A stretch of 64,000 nt of DNA from Phallus indusiatus (Eukaryota; Basidiomycota; Agaricomycetes; Phallales; Phallaceae), in contig JAQFWX010000131.1 of NCBI GenBank assembly GCA_027605045.1, positions 31,776 to 95,775 on the forward strand. Reading direction: 5' to 3'. The notes beneath the pieces were generated by a model. It searched no databases and had not been told where the DNA came from. It saw nothing but the letters and a program-made list of their open reading frames with translations. Within the stretch, counting starts at the first letter, position 1; the number at the start of each line of letters is the position of its first letter. The translations under genes were made by a program, and so were the position numbers. This document shows, piece after piece, positions 1 to 11,968 of the stretch.

Positions 1-48
1 ACGCCCTTTTTCTCTCATCTACTACTAATAATACCTTATTGGTTTTAG

Positions 49-1156
49 AGCCTCCAGAGCATCTTGGAACAACAGGGCCAAATTTTAACCTGTCTAGGCA
101 GTCTCACTCCAATGGCTGCTCCTTTGCAGGACGTTCCAAATCAATTACATCATATTGCATCACAACTCTCTCTTATGCAACCTTTATACCAAAGTCTGCC
201 TGATCAGCTTAAGCTTACTCAACACGAAATTTCAAAACAAAGTATCCAAGCGATTCATGATGCTTATGCAGCGTCATCCTCCTCATCAACCGAAAAAAAC
301 CTCGAGTCTTTCAGTCGTGTCGTCTCAGAATCATTAGCACTTATCAACGCTACTCTATCTGGAAAACATAGCCCGCAAGACTCGAGTACAAGCCAAAATC
401 TCGATAGAACGGTCGAATCAAAGGTCTGTCTATCTTTTTCTCATTCGGTAATACATTTTATTTTCAAGGGAGAACTCAGTTCAATACCAGCTTCGGAGTG
501 AATCAAACTGCTTTACGAGTAGGCAAGATATAAACACCGATCCGAATCAAGACATTTCAATGATGATGTTGAGACCTCAAGGTGGACAAGGCGGAACTGA
601 TACTAATTCTAGCTTAGGTGAATCTGATGACCCAATGTCATGTCCTTCCGGTCCTCGGAAAACTTGTAGCGAACAAGAGTCTGAGCGGTCTCGTTTAGTC
701 AATGCAACTGCACGAAACAAAACTGCGAAGAATACTTCAACACCGAAAAGAAAGTCGAAGGCCACATTTCATTCAACCACGTTCAAAACAGGAAAGAAAA
801 CTAAGTCTAACTCAAAAGCTCGGGACGCCGCAACATCTGATAGGGTTCTCCGTTCGCAAATCTGTCAGCCTGAAACCGCACTGTTTTCTAAAAGAGGCGA
901 TAAACTCGCTTCGTTATTAAACGAATCCTTTTCTTCTATTAATCCCATCATTAAGACTTCAGCTCCGCGATTTATCGGTAGTTATGACGAAAGCTCCCCA
1001 AAAGTTCCAGCTCCTCTACCAAAACGAGTAAGTCTCATATCCTACTCTTTTCTCACTAAAATTTCTAACACCATGACGTATCAGAGAATGCTACTTCCTC
1101 CCAACGCTGATCAACAAATGGACTTTGAACTAGACTGGGGATCAAACATGATTTGA
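49..1156 (+). CDS. 3' part of an unknown multi-exon protein (5' end outside window)
   Basis: The first exon in the window starts just after an acceptor-like TTTTAG at 43-48, so earlier exons probably lie upstream. It runs to AAG at 423. The next frame is entered cleanly at 491 after TACCAG; the donor is GTCTGT at 424 or GTAATA at 448. A third intron, 1028-1084 (GTAAGT..TATCAG), is 57 nt and in phase, and the stop is TGA at 1154-1156. The protein has a Q/L-rich N-terminal part that could form helices, a long Ser/Thr/Lys-rich basic middle with PKRK-like patches, and an acidic end (DFELDWGSNMI). This composition suggests a nuclear or chromatin protein, but that is only inference. I do not recognise the family. 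Confidence 0.6.
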
Positions 1157-2280
1157 ACAGTTCCATTTTGTCGAGGATACTCGAGCTGCCATTTACTGTG
1201 GAGTGTATATGCTGTGCTTTTATGTAGGAAATGAGGTCAAGAATTCTTTAGGGCTTTCGAATAAACTTCCTTTTCTTCGCGACGTGTCAGCATCATGACG
1301 TACTGGTAGGAGAATCTACTGGAGTCAAGCATAAGAAATTCGTCTCGCATTGAAGAACGAGTTCATATTCGCAAAATGGTTAATGATTAAAGTTCGGAGA
1401 ACTTCCGGGTCTAGAACTCTACTCCTAAATGCTTCTTCGAAGTGTCATGTATAAGACATGCATTATAACTGAATCTCCTTGCGAAAGCGGCACTGGTCAT
1501 GGACATTTTTCGTGACTTGCCAAGGAAAACAGTCTTCAAGCCCACGTGCTCCGAAGGAACTCCTTCCTTCTTCAACAGGATCGAGATTGAAAATTTAAAA
1601 AATTAAAGAAGCAAAGGAGTACATCAAAGTATGAAAATTATATGAGTTAGACATACGCGTTGTGTATGGTATCCATCCAGTTCGTCCTGGCCCACCTCCT
1701 ATATAAATAAGGGCAATGGGGACCTCACCTGAGTTTGGTTACAAAATTGCAGCCGTTCATCTCAAAAATGCTTTGTTCAGGCAGGAGTCGAATCAACCAA
1801 CAATTGAGCGCAATTGATGGTTGCAAATACGTTCCGATGAAGTCCGCATCTCAAAAGTTAAGCTTTAAGTTTCCGGTTAGATTTTTAATGTTTAGCCGAT
1901 GGTATCGGCAGGCTCTTCGGAGTCTTCGCCATATTCTCGGACCGCAGATCGATATCATCGTCAATGACGCTATTGAGAAGAACATTTTTCGTATCAACCT
2001 CTATATCATCTCAGTATGTTGCGAACTTAGTCGGACCAATGATTAATTTGAAATCCCTGTCGCTATTTTTGTCTTTTTTCTCCTAATCCTACAAAGTCTG
2101 AATCCTGACCCGGTAAACATCATTTTTACGGTCATTTCATATGCAGCCAGTGCTGAAATCGAACTGAGATCAATCAGCTTCTCTTTTACATTAATAGTTT
2201 AGATGTCATTTAAACTATACAATAGCGACGAGCGACGCTACGTCAAAACACCGATGTGCAATTGTAAGGAGTGATTATTT
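1157..2280. other. intergenic, no supported gene
   Basis: A TATATAAATA stretch lies at about 1701-1710 and a weak ORF reads from ATG 1768 to 2046. The ORF has no recognisable domain and no homologous look, so I do not call a gene. The right end of this stretch is the 3' flank of the minus-strand protease. Confidence 0.4.
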
Positions 2281-3902
2281 CTACTTGGCAGACTTGGAGA
2301 ATATTGTCTCGGCAACTCCAACTCGACGTTGCCCACCGGAGCTGTCGAAAACAAGATAGTAACGTGACCTGCACATGTATTTCAATGAAAACAATTAGCT
2401 CAAGTATTAGAAGAGACACATACATCCAGTACATTCCATTTATGGAAAATACTTCAGGGAAACTGCTATTATCTTGAAGAAATCCCAAATTACTAACAAT
2501 GAGATACGTCGCATTGGCTACTCCACCAATATCGGTGTTGAATTCCTTAGGCCAAGTTTGGGCGTCAGGGGTAAATTCGTAATGAATCTACCACATAATA
2601 AATGGAACACCGCACGCGGGAAGAAACAAACTAAAAACTCTTACGTCTCCGATTTGGAAGTATAAACTTTTCAAGTTCTCGGGTTCATCAACTCTCAATA
2701 AGCCAGTATTGTCGTCCATTATTGCATTGGTTGCTCTCATGTAATTCTGAAAAGACGCGGGGGTCATTCCCAGCAACGTTGAACCTATAATCCTCGGGTT
2801 CAGTCGGTCAAAACCACGACGCCAGGACAGAAGCTTACCGGTATCTATGACAGCTGGACCGTTGAATATCATCGCCCCATTCTCTTCACCGTATCTACAA
2901 TATTACCGATAATCAACTTGCACTTCAAGGAATAGTTGGTTTTAATCTTACCTGATTGTTTGATTAAAGCTATAGAAATTGCCGAGGACAGTATCCTTCC
3001 TGTCTAAGTTGGGCACATAATTGATAGAGGTTGTGAGCCCTTTTGTATTTACCCCGCCGAAATCAAAGCGTCCTGGAAGGGCTTTGTCGACCGGAGGTAG
3101 AAATACCCCAGTAATATTTTTTCGTATTATTCGTTCCATGAGCATATTATCCGGTGGGGTAGGAATTTCCTCCGAGTGGTGTAGTTGCACAGTGTTGAGG
3201 GTAAGATTCACCGGGCCTATACCCATAAGGCCGTCATAACCTGAATGAAAACTTTCTAGATATGAACACTTGATGATTTAAATGCCACTGTACCGTCAAA
3301 TCCGGATGATGCATTTGCTACCCCAAAGGTCTGGTCGAATGAAGAAAGCACTCCAGGAAGTTTCATTTTGTCGGTAACTAAGATAGGATATTAGGACTCT
3401 AGCATTATGAAAATTTCATTTTTCTTACAGAGACTACCGGTAACATTTCCTGAACCATAGGAAATGTTGAAATTTCTTCCAAGATCACGAGACTGGTCTG
3501 AGGGGTGATATGGATTTGACACACGATTGGCTCCTATCCACGTATTCGAGCTGCCAGAGTCGACCAAAATCGTGTAATTCCCATCTCCAATTTGAACATC
3601 CATAGCAACCCCAAATGCCTGGAATCTGGTTAGCAAACATAGCAAATGGGACCGAAAGTAACCCGTACACCGCCATTGGTATGATTTGGAGGTAAGGAAG
3701 TAGACTCCGCGGGTTCGTTGAGGCCGAGGAGTGCCCTAAAACGCGCAACGTCTTGCTGTACAATGTGGTGACCTGTTCTTCCACTTCCACGGATGTTAAC
3801 TACCTGGCGCGAGGGTATAGAGAGCACAGCATCTTGCTGGGAAGCTGTAGCGCTAATGAAAATAATGCTACACAATGTTAAAGGTACAATGGGTCTTTTC
3901 AT
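2281..3902 (-). CDS. Secreted A1 aspartic protease, polyporopepsin-like (copy 1)
   Basis: Eight exons join in frame: 3902-3669, 3618-3429, 3377-3294, 3240-2952, 2894-2839, 2784-2645, 2587-2424, 2368-2281 (about 414 aa). The N-terminus is a signal peptide (MKRPIVPLTLCSIIF) followed by a propeptide. The first catalytic motif is VDSGSSNTW and the second IDTGSTLL, the two Asp residues of the pepsin fold; the flap reads SYGSGN. The C-terminal strand reads RYYLVFDSSGGQRRVGVAE, as in pepsin-like enzymes. Many N-x-S/T sites suggest glycosylation. Intron positions match those of the three forward copies at 12.5-20.3 kb, so all four are paralogues; this one is inverted and more diverged. Likely role: extracellular protein digestion. 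No lesion was seen. Confidence 0.9.
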
Positions 3903-4515
3903 GATGTAAAACAGGATACTTTAACAGTCATTTTGAAAAAAGCAGCGAATGCCAAATTATATATCATACTATCCATACCCGAATGAATAGACCGGCGGTC
4001 TGACCCCGAAGATTCTGGGATCACTGATCAAAGAAGTACATATTAGCTTTTACCCTGCACCGGTCACTATCCATGCTTGGCTCTTGACAACTAAGCAGTC
4101 AAAGTGGAACGGACTATCTGCACCGAAATCACCTACATGACGATGAAGGATCTAACTGAATATGATATGTATATGGCCTTACAACTATGACGTACCGTGA
4201 GCTGCTCAATTGCCAGTGGAGTCACCCCATTATTACATGCTGAATCTCCGGGAATATTACTAGGGTTGAGTTCTTCTCCTTACGAATTTTTGTTTAGATC
4301 TGGGGGTGTTACTGTCTTCGTGTAGACGGCCGTTTCAAAGGGAGTTCTCATCGGACGTTGGGACATGATGTGTTGCTATGCTTTGTTCCTAAACGATTCC
4401 ACATTTTTAAAATTACTTTGAAGGTATCAAACACGATTATATCATCCAAATCTAGCGGAGCAGTAATTCAAAATTCCAACGGAAAGAAGTCAATTTAGCA
4501 GCTAATACTGACAGT
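3903..4515. other. intergenic with a possible degraded exon
   Basis: On the minus strand, 4366-4050 contains an ATG-started reading of about 28 codons, an in-frame stop, and then a further protein-like stretch (NNGVTPLAIEQL) ending at a GTACGT donor-like site. I cannot join these into one open frame or assign a family. It may be a gene remnant. Confidence 0.25.
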
Positions 4516-5813
4516 CTACTTCTTTATGTTCAACTTGTCACCCATCAGCGCAGCCAAATCATCCACACTCGTGTCTTCTTTCTTTACTTCTGGAGCTTTA
4601 ACCTCGACCTCGCCAATGAACCGTGTCTCTGTCTTTTCGTCTTTGGCATCTTCGGACTTCAATATCGCATCGACATCTTGGTCTTCTATAATCAATTGTC
4701 CTTCTCGTGTTGGATCTTCCATACACTCCTTCAAGGCTTCAATGGCCTCGTTATCTTCTAGATCATCGTTATCGGCAACCACAAGGGCCTTCAAACTCGG
4801 GAGTGTATCTTGAATTATGGTAGTCAGCTTCTCGTAATGAGCCTCGGTTAGATCGTTTCCTTGGAGCATCAGGGTATGGAGATTAGGGTATGGGCTTTCG
4901 CCTAAAACGTTGATTATCTCCCAGCTTCCGACATCGGTTAAATAACAATCGCTGAGGTCTAGATATTCAAGATTTTTCGCATTTCGAACCGCGTCGGCGA
5001 GTAACCGCGATCCTCGACTTTCTGGTGGATCGTCTTCATTATCTTCGTTCCGCGATGTTGAATCGCGTAAATTCAGGTAACGCAAGTCATGGCATTTCGC
5101 GAGACCCTTGGCAATGGCTTTAATACCGTCTTCGCGGAGACCATTGTTCGACAACTTGACTTTCTGGAGGTTAGGGTGAGACGCAATCGCTTCACCCCAT
5201 GCATTGGCCGAACCATCTTCGAGACGATTGCGTGCACAGAGGAGCACGCGTAAGGCTGACGGTCGGCCACTTTCCCGGCGCTTGGTGGCAAGCTGTTGAA
5301 TTGCCTCCGCAATAGCTTTTCCTGCCTCAGGGCCGAACCCATTATTTACAAGCTTCAGAACTTGCAGATTTGATAACTGGGAAAGGAATGGTGTCAAAAC
5401 ACGGTAGACCTGAGCCCCGACCGCATTGTCGCTGAAGTTTAGCTCGATCAAGGAGTCGAGAGAAAGTAAAGGCGAGCAAACGTGTGGAAGGGCGACTAAA
5501 ACTTCTTCAACTGGGCGGCTAGCGAAGATGGCTGAAAGACCTGCTACCTTAATTTTATTTGTTATTAAAATTTTTGGGGGACATTTAGTCAAAGTTTCTA
5601 GGAGCATAGTTCATTGACAGAGTATACCTTGAGGCGTTTCATTTTAGATATAAGACTGCCTAAGGCTTCGGACGCTGGAATGCCAAATGTATTACTCGTT
5701 AAAATCAATTCCTGGAATTCTTCGACTTTCGTATCGGTAAATATTTTCTTGACATCTTCAGCGGTTTCTAGACGCAGTCCTTTGTTGGCGATGTTAAAGA
5801 TGGATGAAGACAT
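4516..5813 (-). CDS. rna1: Ran GTPase-activating protein (RanGAP1/Rna1), leucine-rich repeat
   Basis: Two exons, 5813-5628 and 5547-4516, joined in phase 0 give about 405 aa, close to the roughly 386 aa of fission yeast Rna1. RanGAP stimulates GTP hydrolysis by Ran on the cytoplasmic side and so keeps the RanGTP gradient for nuclear transport and spindle assembly. The protein is a run of RI-type leucine-rich repeats, with the RanGAP hallmark LLCARNRLEDGS (the Arg-containing loop after a conserved Asn), then LKLVNNGFGPEAG and KLSNNGLREDGIKA. An acidic, Lys/Glu-rich tail follows, as in fungal homologues. I chose the start MSSSIF at 5813; an in-frame ATG at 5825 would add four residues. The intron GTATAC..TTAAG is 80 nt. 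Confidence 0.95.
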
Positions 5814-7802
5814 GATGACATTCAAAAGAGAGATAAGCGCCCAGTATTAGGTAAACCGAGCGCGCCAATGCATGCATCATCGATCTACCCTTTCCAAATT
5901 TCAAGTCCCTCGCATCTGAGGCCATCTCTAATGATCATGAATCATCGGGAATCCTATTGCAACGATCACACAGATCGATTGTGGATGAATTACCAACCGC
6001 AAAGGAGGAATAAAGTTGACAACACCGGGATTTTCGGTAGTCATCTTACCTGCCGCGTACCTATAAATACATTCTTCCGAGGGGCCCGATGCTCTATGAT
6101 ACCAGCTGATACCAGTCATGATACATAGTCAATGATAGTCATTGATACACATTAATACAGTTTTGATATGATATGATACAGTTCCACAACTGATAGTTCT
6201 ATAATAGTAGACCGCATCTGTTCTTTGTGTTCTCCGCTCTCGCTCATCTCAATACCGTTGAACGTGCCGATCTTCAGAAGGTACCTGAAGTCGAGATGAC
6301 CGGTGAATTGATTACAATACGTGGTTTGAATTAGGATCTATTGGAATACATTCAAGAGCTGGCAGCAGCCAGATCACTTCAATTCAATTTTTAAACTGGC
6401 TAACAACGAGCTCGCATATGCAGTCGCAAATACATACACTGCGTATACATTGTGATATGTATTCCCATTCATTTCGCCAGCACACAACTTATATATTTAC
6501 GGGCGCGTTAGGAACAGTGATTGGCAGTGGGCTGCTCCATTCTTTCAGGTTCGACATCGTTCGCTTGCCCGGAAAGCTGTGCTCAATAAGAGTCAATAAG
6601 CTGTGCCCAACATGTCCCAAAAACGGATCAGAAGACATGGGTGTGGACTCTAATGAAGAGCGGAGCTTCTAAATTGGAAAAACCCGTGATTGGGCATTAA
6701 TTTGGGAACATTGCCTAAAGAATGGGATTTAGGGAATGGAGGTTCCTTGGCTACTCCTGGGTACTCGCAAGTCCCGGCACTCACTGATTATGCAGTATTG
6801 AACGCTGAAAACTTTTGAAGTCGATTTTTTATCAGGGGAACCAGCACCAAACCTAAACTATACATCGGCGGCGCTGAGACAAGCGGATAAAGATAAACAA
6901 CTAAAGAGTAAAGTTGAATTCATTATCGGGCTCAACATTCGGAAGCGGACACTTCGGAGAGAGGAGAGTTGGTCATGTGACCATGTCGTGACACCACCTC
7001 AAGAGCTTGCATCATCCTCGTTGTCTTTGTGGATGTGTAATATTGATCCGCTCTTCCAAGCTCATCCTTTCTTTTTATAAGGCCACAGAGTTCATGGACT
7101 CGAAACTTAAATCCCTTCTGCGTCCTCTTTGACTGAGGTTCAGATACGGCCAAAGTATCCCTTAAATTTAAGGAACAAGGAACTCTTTCCTGAAGTATAC
7201 TCCACTCCCGGGTTTCATAGTTTACCTACCTGTGCTAGGCTATACAGCAAACGGTACGTTTATACTTAATCCTCAACATTCCGACTCTGAAAGCATAGCT
7301 AAGCTAACGTATCATTATCATTGATTTTAGGGCGCACGAATTCAGAACAAGAAGCCAAGAAGTGATATAGCTCAAGCAGCCTCGCCATTTCTTGCCTTGC
7401 CTATTCAAACAAGTTGTCAAGCAACAAGCTACATTTAAACATTCTTCGAGGACATTCTCGCCTTCCAACGTCTGGTCATTGAATCACAAAAAGCCACTGA
7501 TCTTATCCTTCTGGCTAACACACTTCTCTCCATCAATCATCAAATTTGATTATTCACTTGATTTCGCGCTCTTCACTCGGTTTCACTTTTACCCGGTTAA
7601 TTCACGCGGTAGCCAAGGCGAATACTATTGACGTACATAATCAAATATAAAGGAGCCTATTGCCAACGGAACGATTCCGAAGCTTTGACACTTGTTGCAC
7701 AAACCTCTCCCACTTTTTCTGCCTCTTTATTTTTCGTACGTTGCTCCAGTTTCTCGAGTCGAGGAATCATATTTCTCAATTTTAGCAATTAGACCCCTAA
7801 TC
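5814..7802. other. intergenic, no supported gene
   Basis: A short stretch at 6110-6180 is built of degenerate TGATA/ATACA units. Open stretches at 6222-6333 (+), 6418-6672 (+) and 7153-6932 (-) have somewhat protein-like composition, but none has a recognisable domain, and the last begins only at a TTG. I see no supported gene. Confidence 0.4.
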
Positions 7803-8504
7803 ATGCCATCTGCCAATCCACCTCCTGCTCATTTCAACGGGCCTATTGAGCTCGTACGAATGATATTCGACACAGCCGCCCAAGAAGACAAGCAAACTGC
7901 TTCCTCACTCATGTCCGTATGTCGGTCAACGAAAGACTGGGCTTCACCGATCCTTTACGACAGTGTGGTCATGGACAACCGGCGCGCCGCTCGTTTCGCA
8001 GACGTCTCAAAACGCTCCAACGTCTTACAACATACAAGAAACTTGAAGGTCGACTGCATGCCTACAGCAGACGCGTCATTCGTCAAGCAGTGTCCTTCAG
8101 TGGAAACGTTGACTATAGCGAACTACGATTTACAACGACTTCCGCATTTAGCGTCGAATATGGCGCGCTTGCGAAAAGTGAATGTCACGGGGTGTATGCG
8201 ATACGCTGGCGTCGTTTCTGGGGTCGGGATGGGAAATGTTACGCACCTCACTTTCGAAGACGATGTACCCCGTCTTGACGACACTTTCATGGACAGGCTA
8301 CGTAACTTGACATCCTTCCAATGCAAGTTCGTACGCTCAAAAAAGACGATATTTGAAGAACTGGAAAGATGTCTAAGCATCGTTCTTAGCTGTGATCTAT
8401 TACAGCAGGTGATCATTGTATGTTCGCCATCAGACGAAAGATACCTCCGGGATCGCTTTGGATCGTGGACGGCAGACGCTAGAATCAGCTTCCAACCGTC
8501 GTAG
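7803..8504 (+). CDS. Small F-box-like protein, single exon
   Basis: The 233-aa frame from ATG 7803 begins MPSANPPPAHFNGPIELVR. The segment PIELVRMIFDTA with SLMSVCRSTKDWASPILY resembles the F-box-like motif common in agaric proteins, where it would bind Skp1 in an SCF ubiquitin ligase. The rest has leucine-rich, LRR-like spacing (NLKVDCM, VETLTIANYDLQRLPHL, LRKVNVTGC). The open frame extends upstream to 7692, but the upstream part is unlike this family, so I take the ATG at 7803. No TM segments or other domains are visible. The F-box call rests on pattern only. Confidence 0.6.
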   Translation: MPSANPPPAHFNGPIELVRMIFDTAAQEDKQTASSLMSVCRSTKDWASPILYDSVVMDNRRAARFADVSKRSNVLQHTRNLKVDCMPTADASFVKQCPSVETLTIANYDLQRLPHLASNMARLRKVNVTGCMRYAGVVSGVGMGNVTHLTFEDDVPRLDDTFMDRLRNLTSFQCKFVRSKKTIFEELERCLSIVLSCDLLQQVIIVCSPSDERYLRDRFGSWTADARISFQPS

Positions 8505-10142
8505 TAGACGATTTGGTCTACGTTCACGTACGCATATTGCAAACCTGATCTTGATTTCTCTTTCCATTTTCTTCGCGTCATTAGCGCTATCAGCGATTCA
8601 GCTGCTATGCCTAAAAACTCGCGGTTTTTCCCATTTCTTCCTCTTGGTCAACCCGCTGTTTGGACATAAACACCAACGGACGTTGTTTGTGTTGTTATAT
8701 TTACTCTTTGTACAAGTCCTGCATAAACGGCAAAACTAGAAATTTAATCTGTACTAAACTGGATTCATAATATAGACTGCAATATCAAATTTTGAACTAA
8801 ATGATATCATCGACAAGCTCCTATAATTTGAAGATAACCGCTATGAACCCGTATGACTTCAAAGGAATAATGTACTACTTAGTATTAGTGCATCGGCGGT
8901 GGAGTCAAATATTTCCAATGTGTGTACTTTAGGACATAGTGTGCTTTCAGTATATTGATCTCAAAAGAGTTATGGTCTAGCATTAATCATTATCTTCTAC
9001 ATTTGGGATTATTGTATGTGATTAAGAAATGAGAGGATCTTCTCACACTTGGTGAAGTGCCAAGCAGTGGCAACAAACTTGAAGGACCTACTAGTAGCAA
9101 TGCCATAAGTTTATGATACACCAACTTGTTTGAGATTGAACCTGGTACCGCCGGTGATGTCGGTTTGATTAAATTCGGACTTAACGGAATTCGAACACAC
9201 GCACCGCTGCTGCTGGCGCTGCGGACTATAATATAGAGCGGTAACTTCAACTCACACCGCTCACCAGTACGGAAATTAAAAACTCTACTCCTTATTTCGT
9301 ATCAACATTTTTGATCACTCCCACACGAAGGTATGGATCGGGCTACTGCAAACCAATCAATTATGCTAGTAGTTGCGATCAGTTGAATTATAATTCAAAT
9401 TTGCGAATGAACCGGAGGTTTCTTCAAGAGATCAATTAGCAGACTTTTCTTGTGAGATTCTCCGCTAGTTGTATTTTTAAGACCAGTGCTGGAGCCAGGA
9501 GGTACAACTTTCCATGAGCACATTTGATTGAAATTTCATCTTTGCACCAACGTATGATGAGATGTCATCTGGACTTTGAAGAAGCCTTGAGATGCACCAG
9601 GTGCCAGCCTTGAGCCGTGTTTCACCGCTCATAGGTAAGATCCAAGGGCGCCGTTGATTCGAGGACCCACGGATGTTGTTTGAACATTGTTTGCAACCAA
9701 GTTGAGCCAACCAAAGCACATCAATTCTTCAAGCTGTTAAATTTACCGCCGCCGTTCGCAACTGATGGCCCAAGTACGATTCTTAATTCTCGCCCGGGTT
9801 TGCCAATGGTGCTGAGCATCTAATTGTTGAACAAAATGTACAGCCCACAGCCCACTGTTCGAGAGGAAGTGATCGCAGTATTACTTCTATTTCTCAAGAT
9901 GGTGCCTTCTATAAAACAATACAAGTAAACTTTACAGGGAATACCAATATAATGAGATCGGCTTGGAGAACTTTTACTACTCACCAGCCGCAAGACCCAT
10001 CTCATCACAGCGTACAAAACCCATGCGAGCTTTCATCTTTCCGATTCTTCCGTGCACCCATGTTACAACATACGCTGCTCTTATCAAATTGCGCTATTCT
10101 ACCGCTGTTGATCACGTTTCACTTTAGCCGTAAACTTGCACT
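8505..10142. other. intergenic, no supported gene
   Basis: Protein-like fragments occur on the minus strand at 9250-8990 (Pro/Ser-rich, no domain) and around 9715-9640 (a short FGWLNLVANN reading). They do not join into a gene. I see no RNA gene. Confidence 0.35.
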
Positions 10143-10646
10143 TTACAAACGAAACAAAAAAAGTTTCACCAAGTGGACACTTGGCGGTTTTTGATGCTCG
10201 AAGTTCCCGTGTCGTGAGTATTGTTTTCCGCCACGCTTTGACGGAATAATCGGCCTCAAATGAGAATGAGGCTTAAGCTCGTACCACGCGGTACCGAGGA
10301 TGTCATCGGTGCCATGGGTTGAGCCGTCACCGGCGGTGAGCAAGGCGACGATACGGCCCCATCTGTCAAGGATGATGGTGCCAAAGTCACTAGTAATCCT
10401 TATCGGAGAACGATCCACGCTCGCTGTAAGGCGTAATGGTAGTCTCGAGGCTGTAAACTTGATGTGACAGTCGTCGCGGTACCGAACGACGGATTTCAAG
10501 CTGTTTTGAACCAGTAGAGGCCGTCGTCCGGGTCTGACATCACTGAAAATGCTATTCAGAAGTTTCTGTGTCGCCGCGCCAGATTGCGCATGTCTTGACA
10601 TGTCATGGAGAAATTTGGCGTCTACAGGAGTTTCAGTGAATATCAC
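10143..10646 (-). pseudogene. Possible remnant of a trypsin-like serine peptidase-type fungal protein
   Basis: A 167-aa open stretch contains DFGTIILDRWGRIVALLTAG followed about ten residues later by GTDDILGTAWYEL. This resembles the segment around the catalytic serine in a fungal family of trypsin-fold proteins, where the motif is usually GDSGS..(D)GRVVGLLTGG..TDxTYxTP. The expected GDSG serine is absent here (SDFGT), and no His or Asp part of a triad is visible nearby. I therefore read it as a decayed fragment. The upstream half of the frame has no recognisable feature. It could also be chance similarity. Confidence 0.3.
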
Positions 10647-11278
10647 CTACGACGTTGAATATTTAAAGTACCCTCGTCATGAACGAAGTGTCGGATATTT
10701 CAAGTCCCGTGTTAGACCAGAAGAACGGTCCTAGTGAGGATTCTTGGCAAACAGTGACTGGTGGAGTCGTCTGATACATCTAATAATGAGCTTGTGTAGA
10801 CCTTTGGTGATTTTCCGTCGATATGAGAGACAAAGTCGGAGTTCTTGTTCAGGCAAGGTCAACCACAGCATAAGCAGCCACATTACTATATCCACTCACT
10901 TGAATCGGGATTGTTGCTTGTGCCATCTAACAAGGATTAGCAAGCGGATTTGCCAAAGGGAATAGTAAGGTAAAAGAAAATTGAGGCTTGATGTTGTTGT
11001 GGGAAGAGTGTTCTGACTTGACATCTTGTATAGCAACCAGCTAGCGATTTATCCTTTTGCCGTAAGACGAAATACGCCAATTTCTGACATTAGTACGCTC
11101 AGCAGAAATAATACCATGACCTTGTAGATCGTATTCTTGCCATTCTTGATCAATTCACGTAAGGCCAACATAGGATAAGAATTGTATTTGTCAAATTATT
11201 GGATATTACGCGCCTATGTACTGGTAGTGATGAAAGGAATAAGTGACTCAGTCAGATTAAACGAATCCGGAATGTTTA
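10647..11278. other. intergenic, no supported gene
   Basis: I see no coding or RNA signal. The stretch ends where sequence shared with the protease-array repeats begins, at about 11279. Confidence 0.4.
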
Positions 11279-11467
11279 ATGTCAAGAGACGTCACGTCCG
11301 TTTGAGCGGGACGATGACGGTGAGGAAAGCGCGCTTTTGCTAAACAGTACTTACATCCGGACTTGCTGGTTTATACTCCGACATTCGGCGACCGTACGAC
11401 TACTCGAGAAAACTTCGCGCGTACTGCGTACATACCGTGTTTTTTCCCACTGGTTCTCAATGAATGA
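11279..11467 (+). repeat. 5' part of the repeated upstream block of the protease array (left copy)
   Basis: The start at about 11279 (ATGTCAAGAGACGTC) recurs at about 17504. The ACTCCGACATTCGGCG segment near 11377 recurs near 14608 and 18010. The block therefore belongs to the array duplication and is older than the LINE and MITE insertions. At 11325-11340 it holds the empty-site version GAAAGCGCGCTTTTGC of the place where the other copy carries a 399-bp insertion. Confidence 0.7.
11454..11467 (+). repeat. Target site duplication, left copy
   Basis: TTCTCAATGAATGA here is repeated exactly at 11955-11968. The two copies flank a LINE fragment. Confidence 0.75.
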
Positions 11468-11954
11468 TGATGATGATGATGATTAATCAGGTTTATTGTC
11501 TATAGGGTCGCCCCCGGTCAGACATTATACAATATATGTAATCTAAGTATGTTCGTATATAGTAAATTAATTCTAAAACATCTGTTCCCGTTACCGGGAT
11601 ATGGCCAGTCCTTCAAGAAGGTGCTTCAGCCGTGTGATTTTGGGTTTGAGGGTAAATGATAAGAAGGGTGTCTAGCGTCTTGTTCGGGTTCTTTTGTTCT
11701 TCTTTGCTTTTCTGGCATGCGTAGGATTTCCGGTTGCAAGTGCGCCGAATTGTTGAGCTAGGCGCTCTGTGCTATCGAGAAAGGTCCAGAGGGCGTTGAG
11801 GCTTCTCTCGTTGTTGAGCAAGCCGCGCAGGTTGAATAGGTAGTATGGGAGGGTTTTCCGCATGACGCCTCTGGCTGTTCGATGTGCCGGGCAGTGTAAG
11901 AGAAAGTGGATGACTGTTTCGTTTCTCTCCGCGCACTTTGGGCAAGTAGGAGAT
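11468..11954 (-). mobile_element. 5'-truncated non-LTR retrotransposon (LINE) fragment
   Basis: The minus strand encodes the C-terminal end of a LINE ORF2-like protein from about 11954 to a stop at 11672. It starts with a zinc knuckle (CPKCAERNETVIHFLLHC, spacing CX2CX8HX4C) and continues into the typical tail (RGLLNNERSLNALWTFLDST). About 200 nt of 3' untranslated sequence follow, ending in a TGA/TCA triplet run at 11466-11482, which is a common 3' tail of this type of element. Identical 14-bp direct repeats lie at both ends. Reverse transcriptase and endonuclease parts are missing, so this is a dead 5'-truncated copy inserted in an older array repeat. Confidence 0.8.
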
Positions 11955-11968
11955 TTCTCAATGAATGA
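11955..11968 (+). repeat. Target site duplication, right copy
   Basis: Exact copy of 11454-11467. The sequence just to its right (ATGATGAGCTGATTTC) is array-repeat DNA also found near 18090. Confidence 0.75.

Noticed and set aside
4050..4366. Possible small minus-strand gene between the protease and RanGAP
   Set aside because: An in-frame stop after codon 28 and unmatched splice phases prevent any single open model; listed only as a possible remnant.
6110..6180. Degenerate TGATA/ATACA repeats
   Set aside because: Units are irregular with no constant spacers, so it is simple low-complexity sequence and not a CRISPR or satellite array.
9160..9200. TTCGAA-containing stretch resembling a tRNA B box
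   Set aside because: No matching A box or cloverleaf stems could be found around it.
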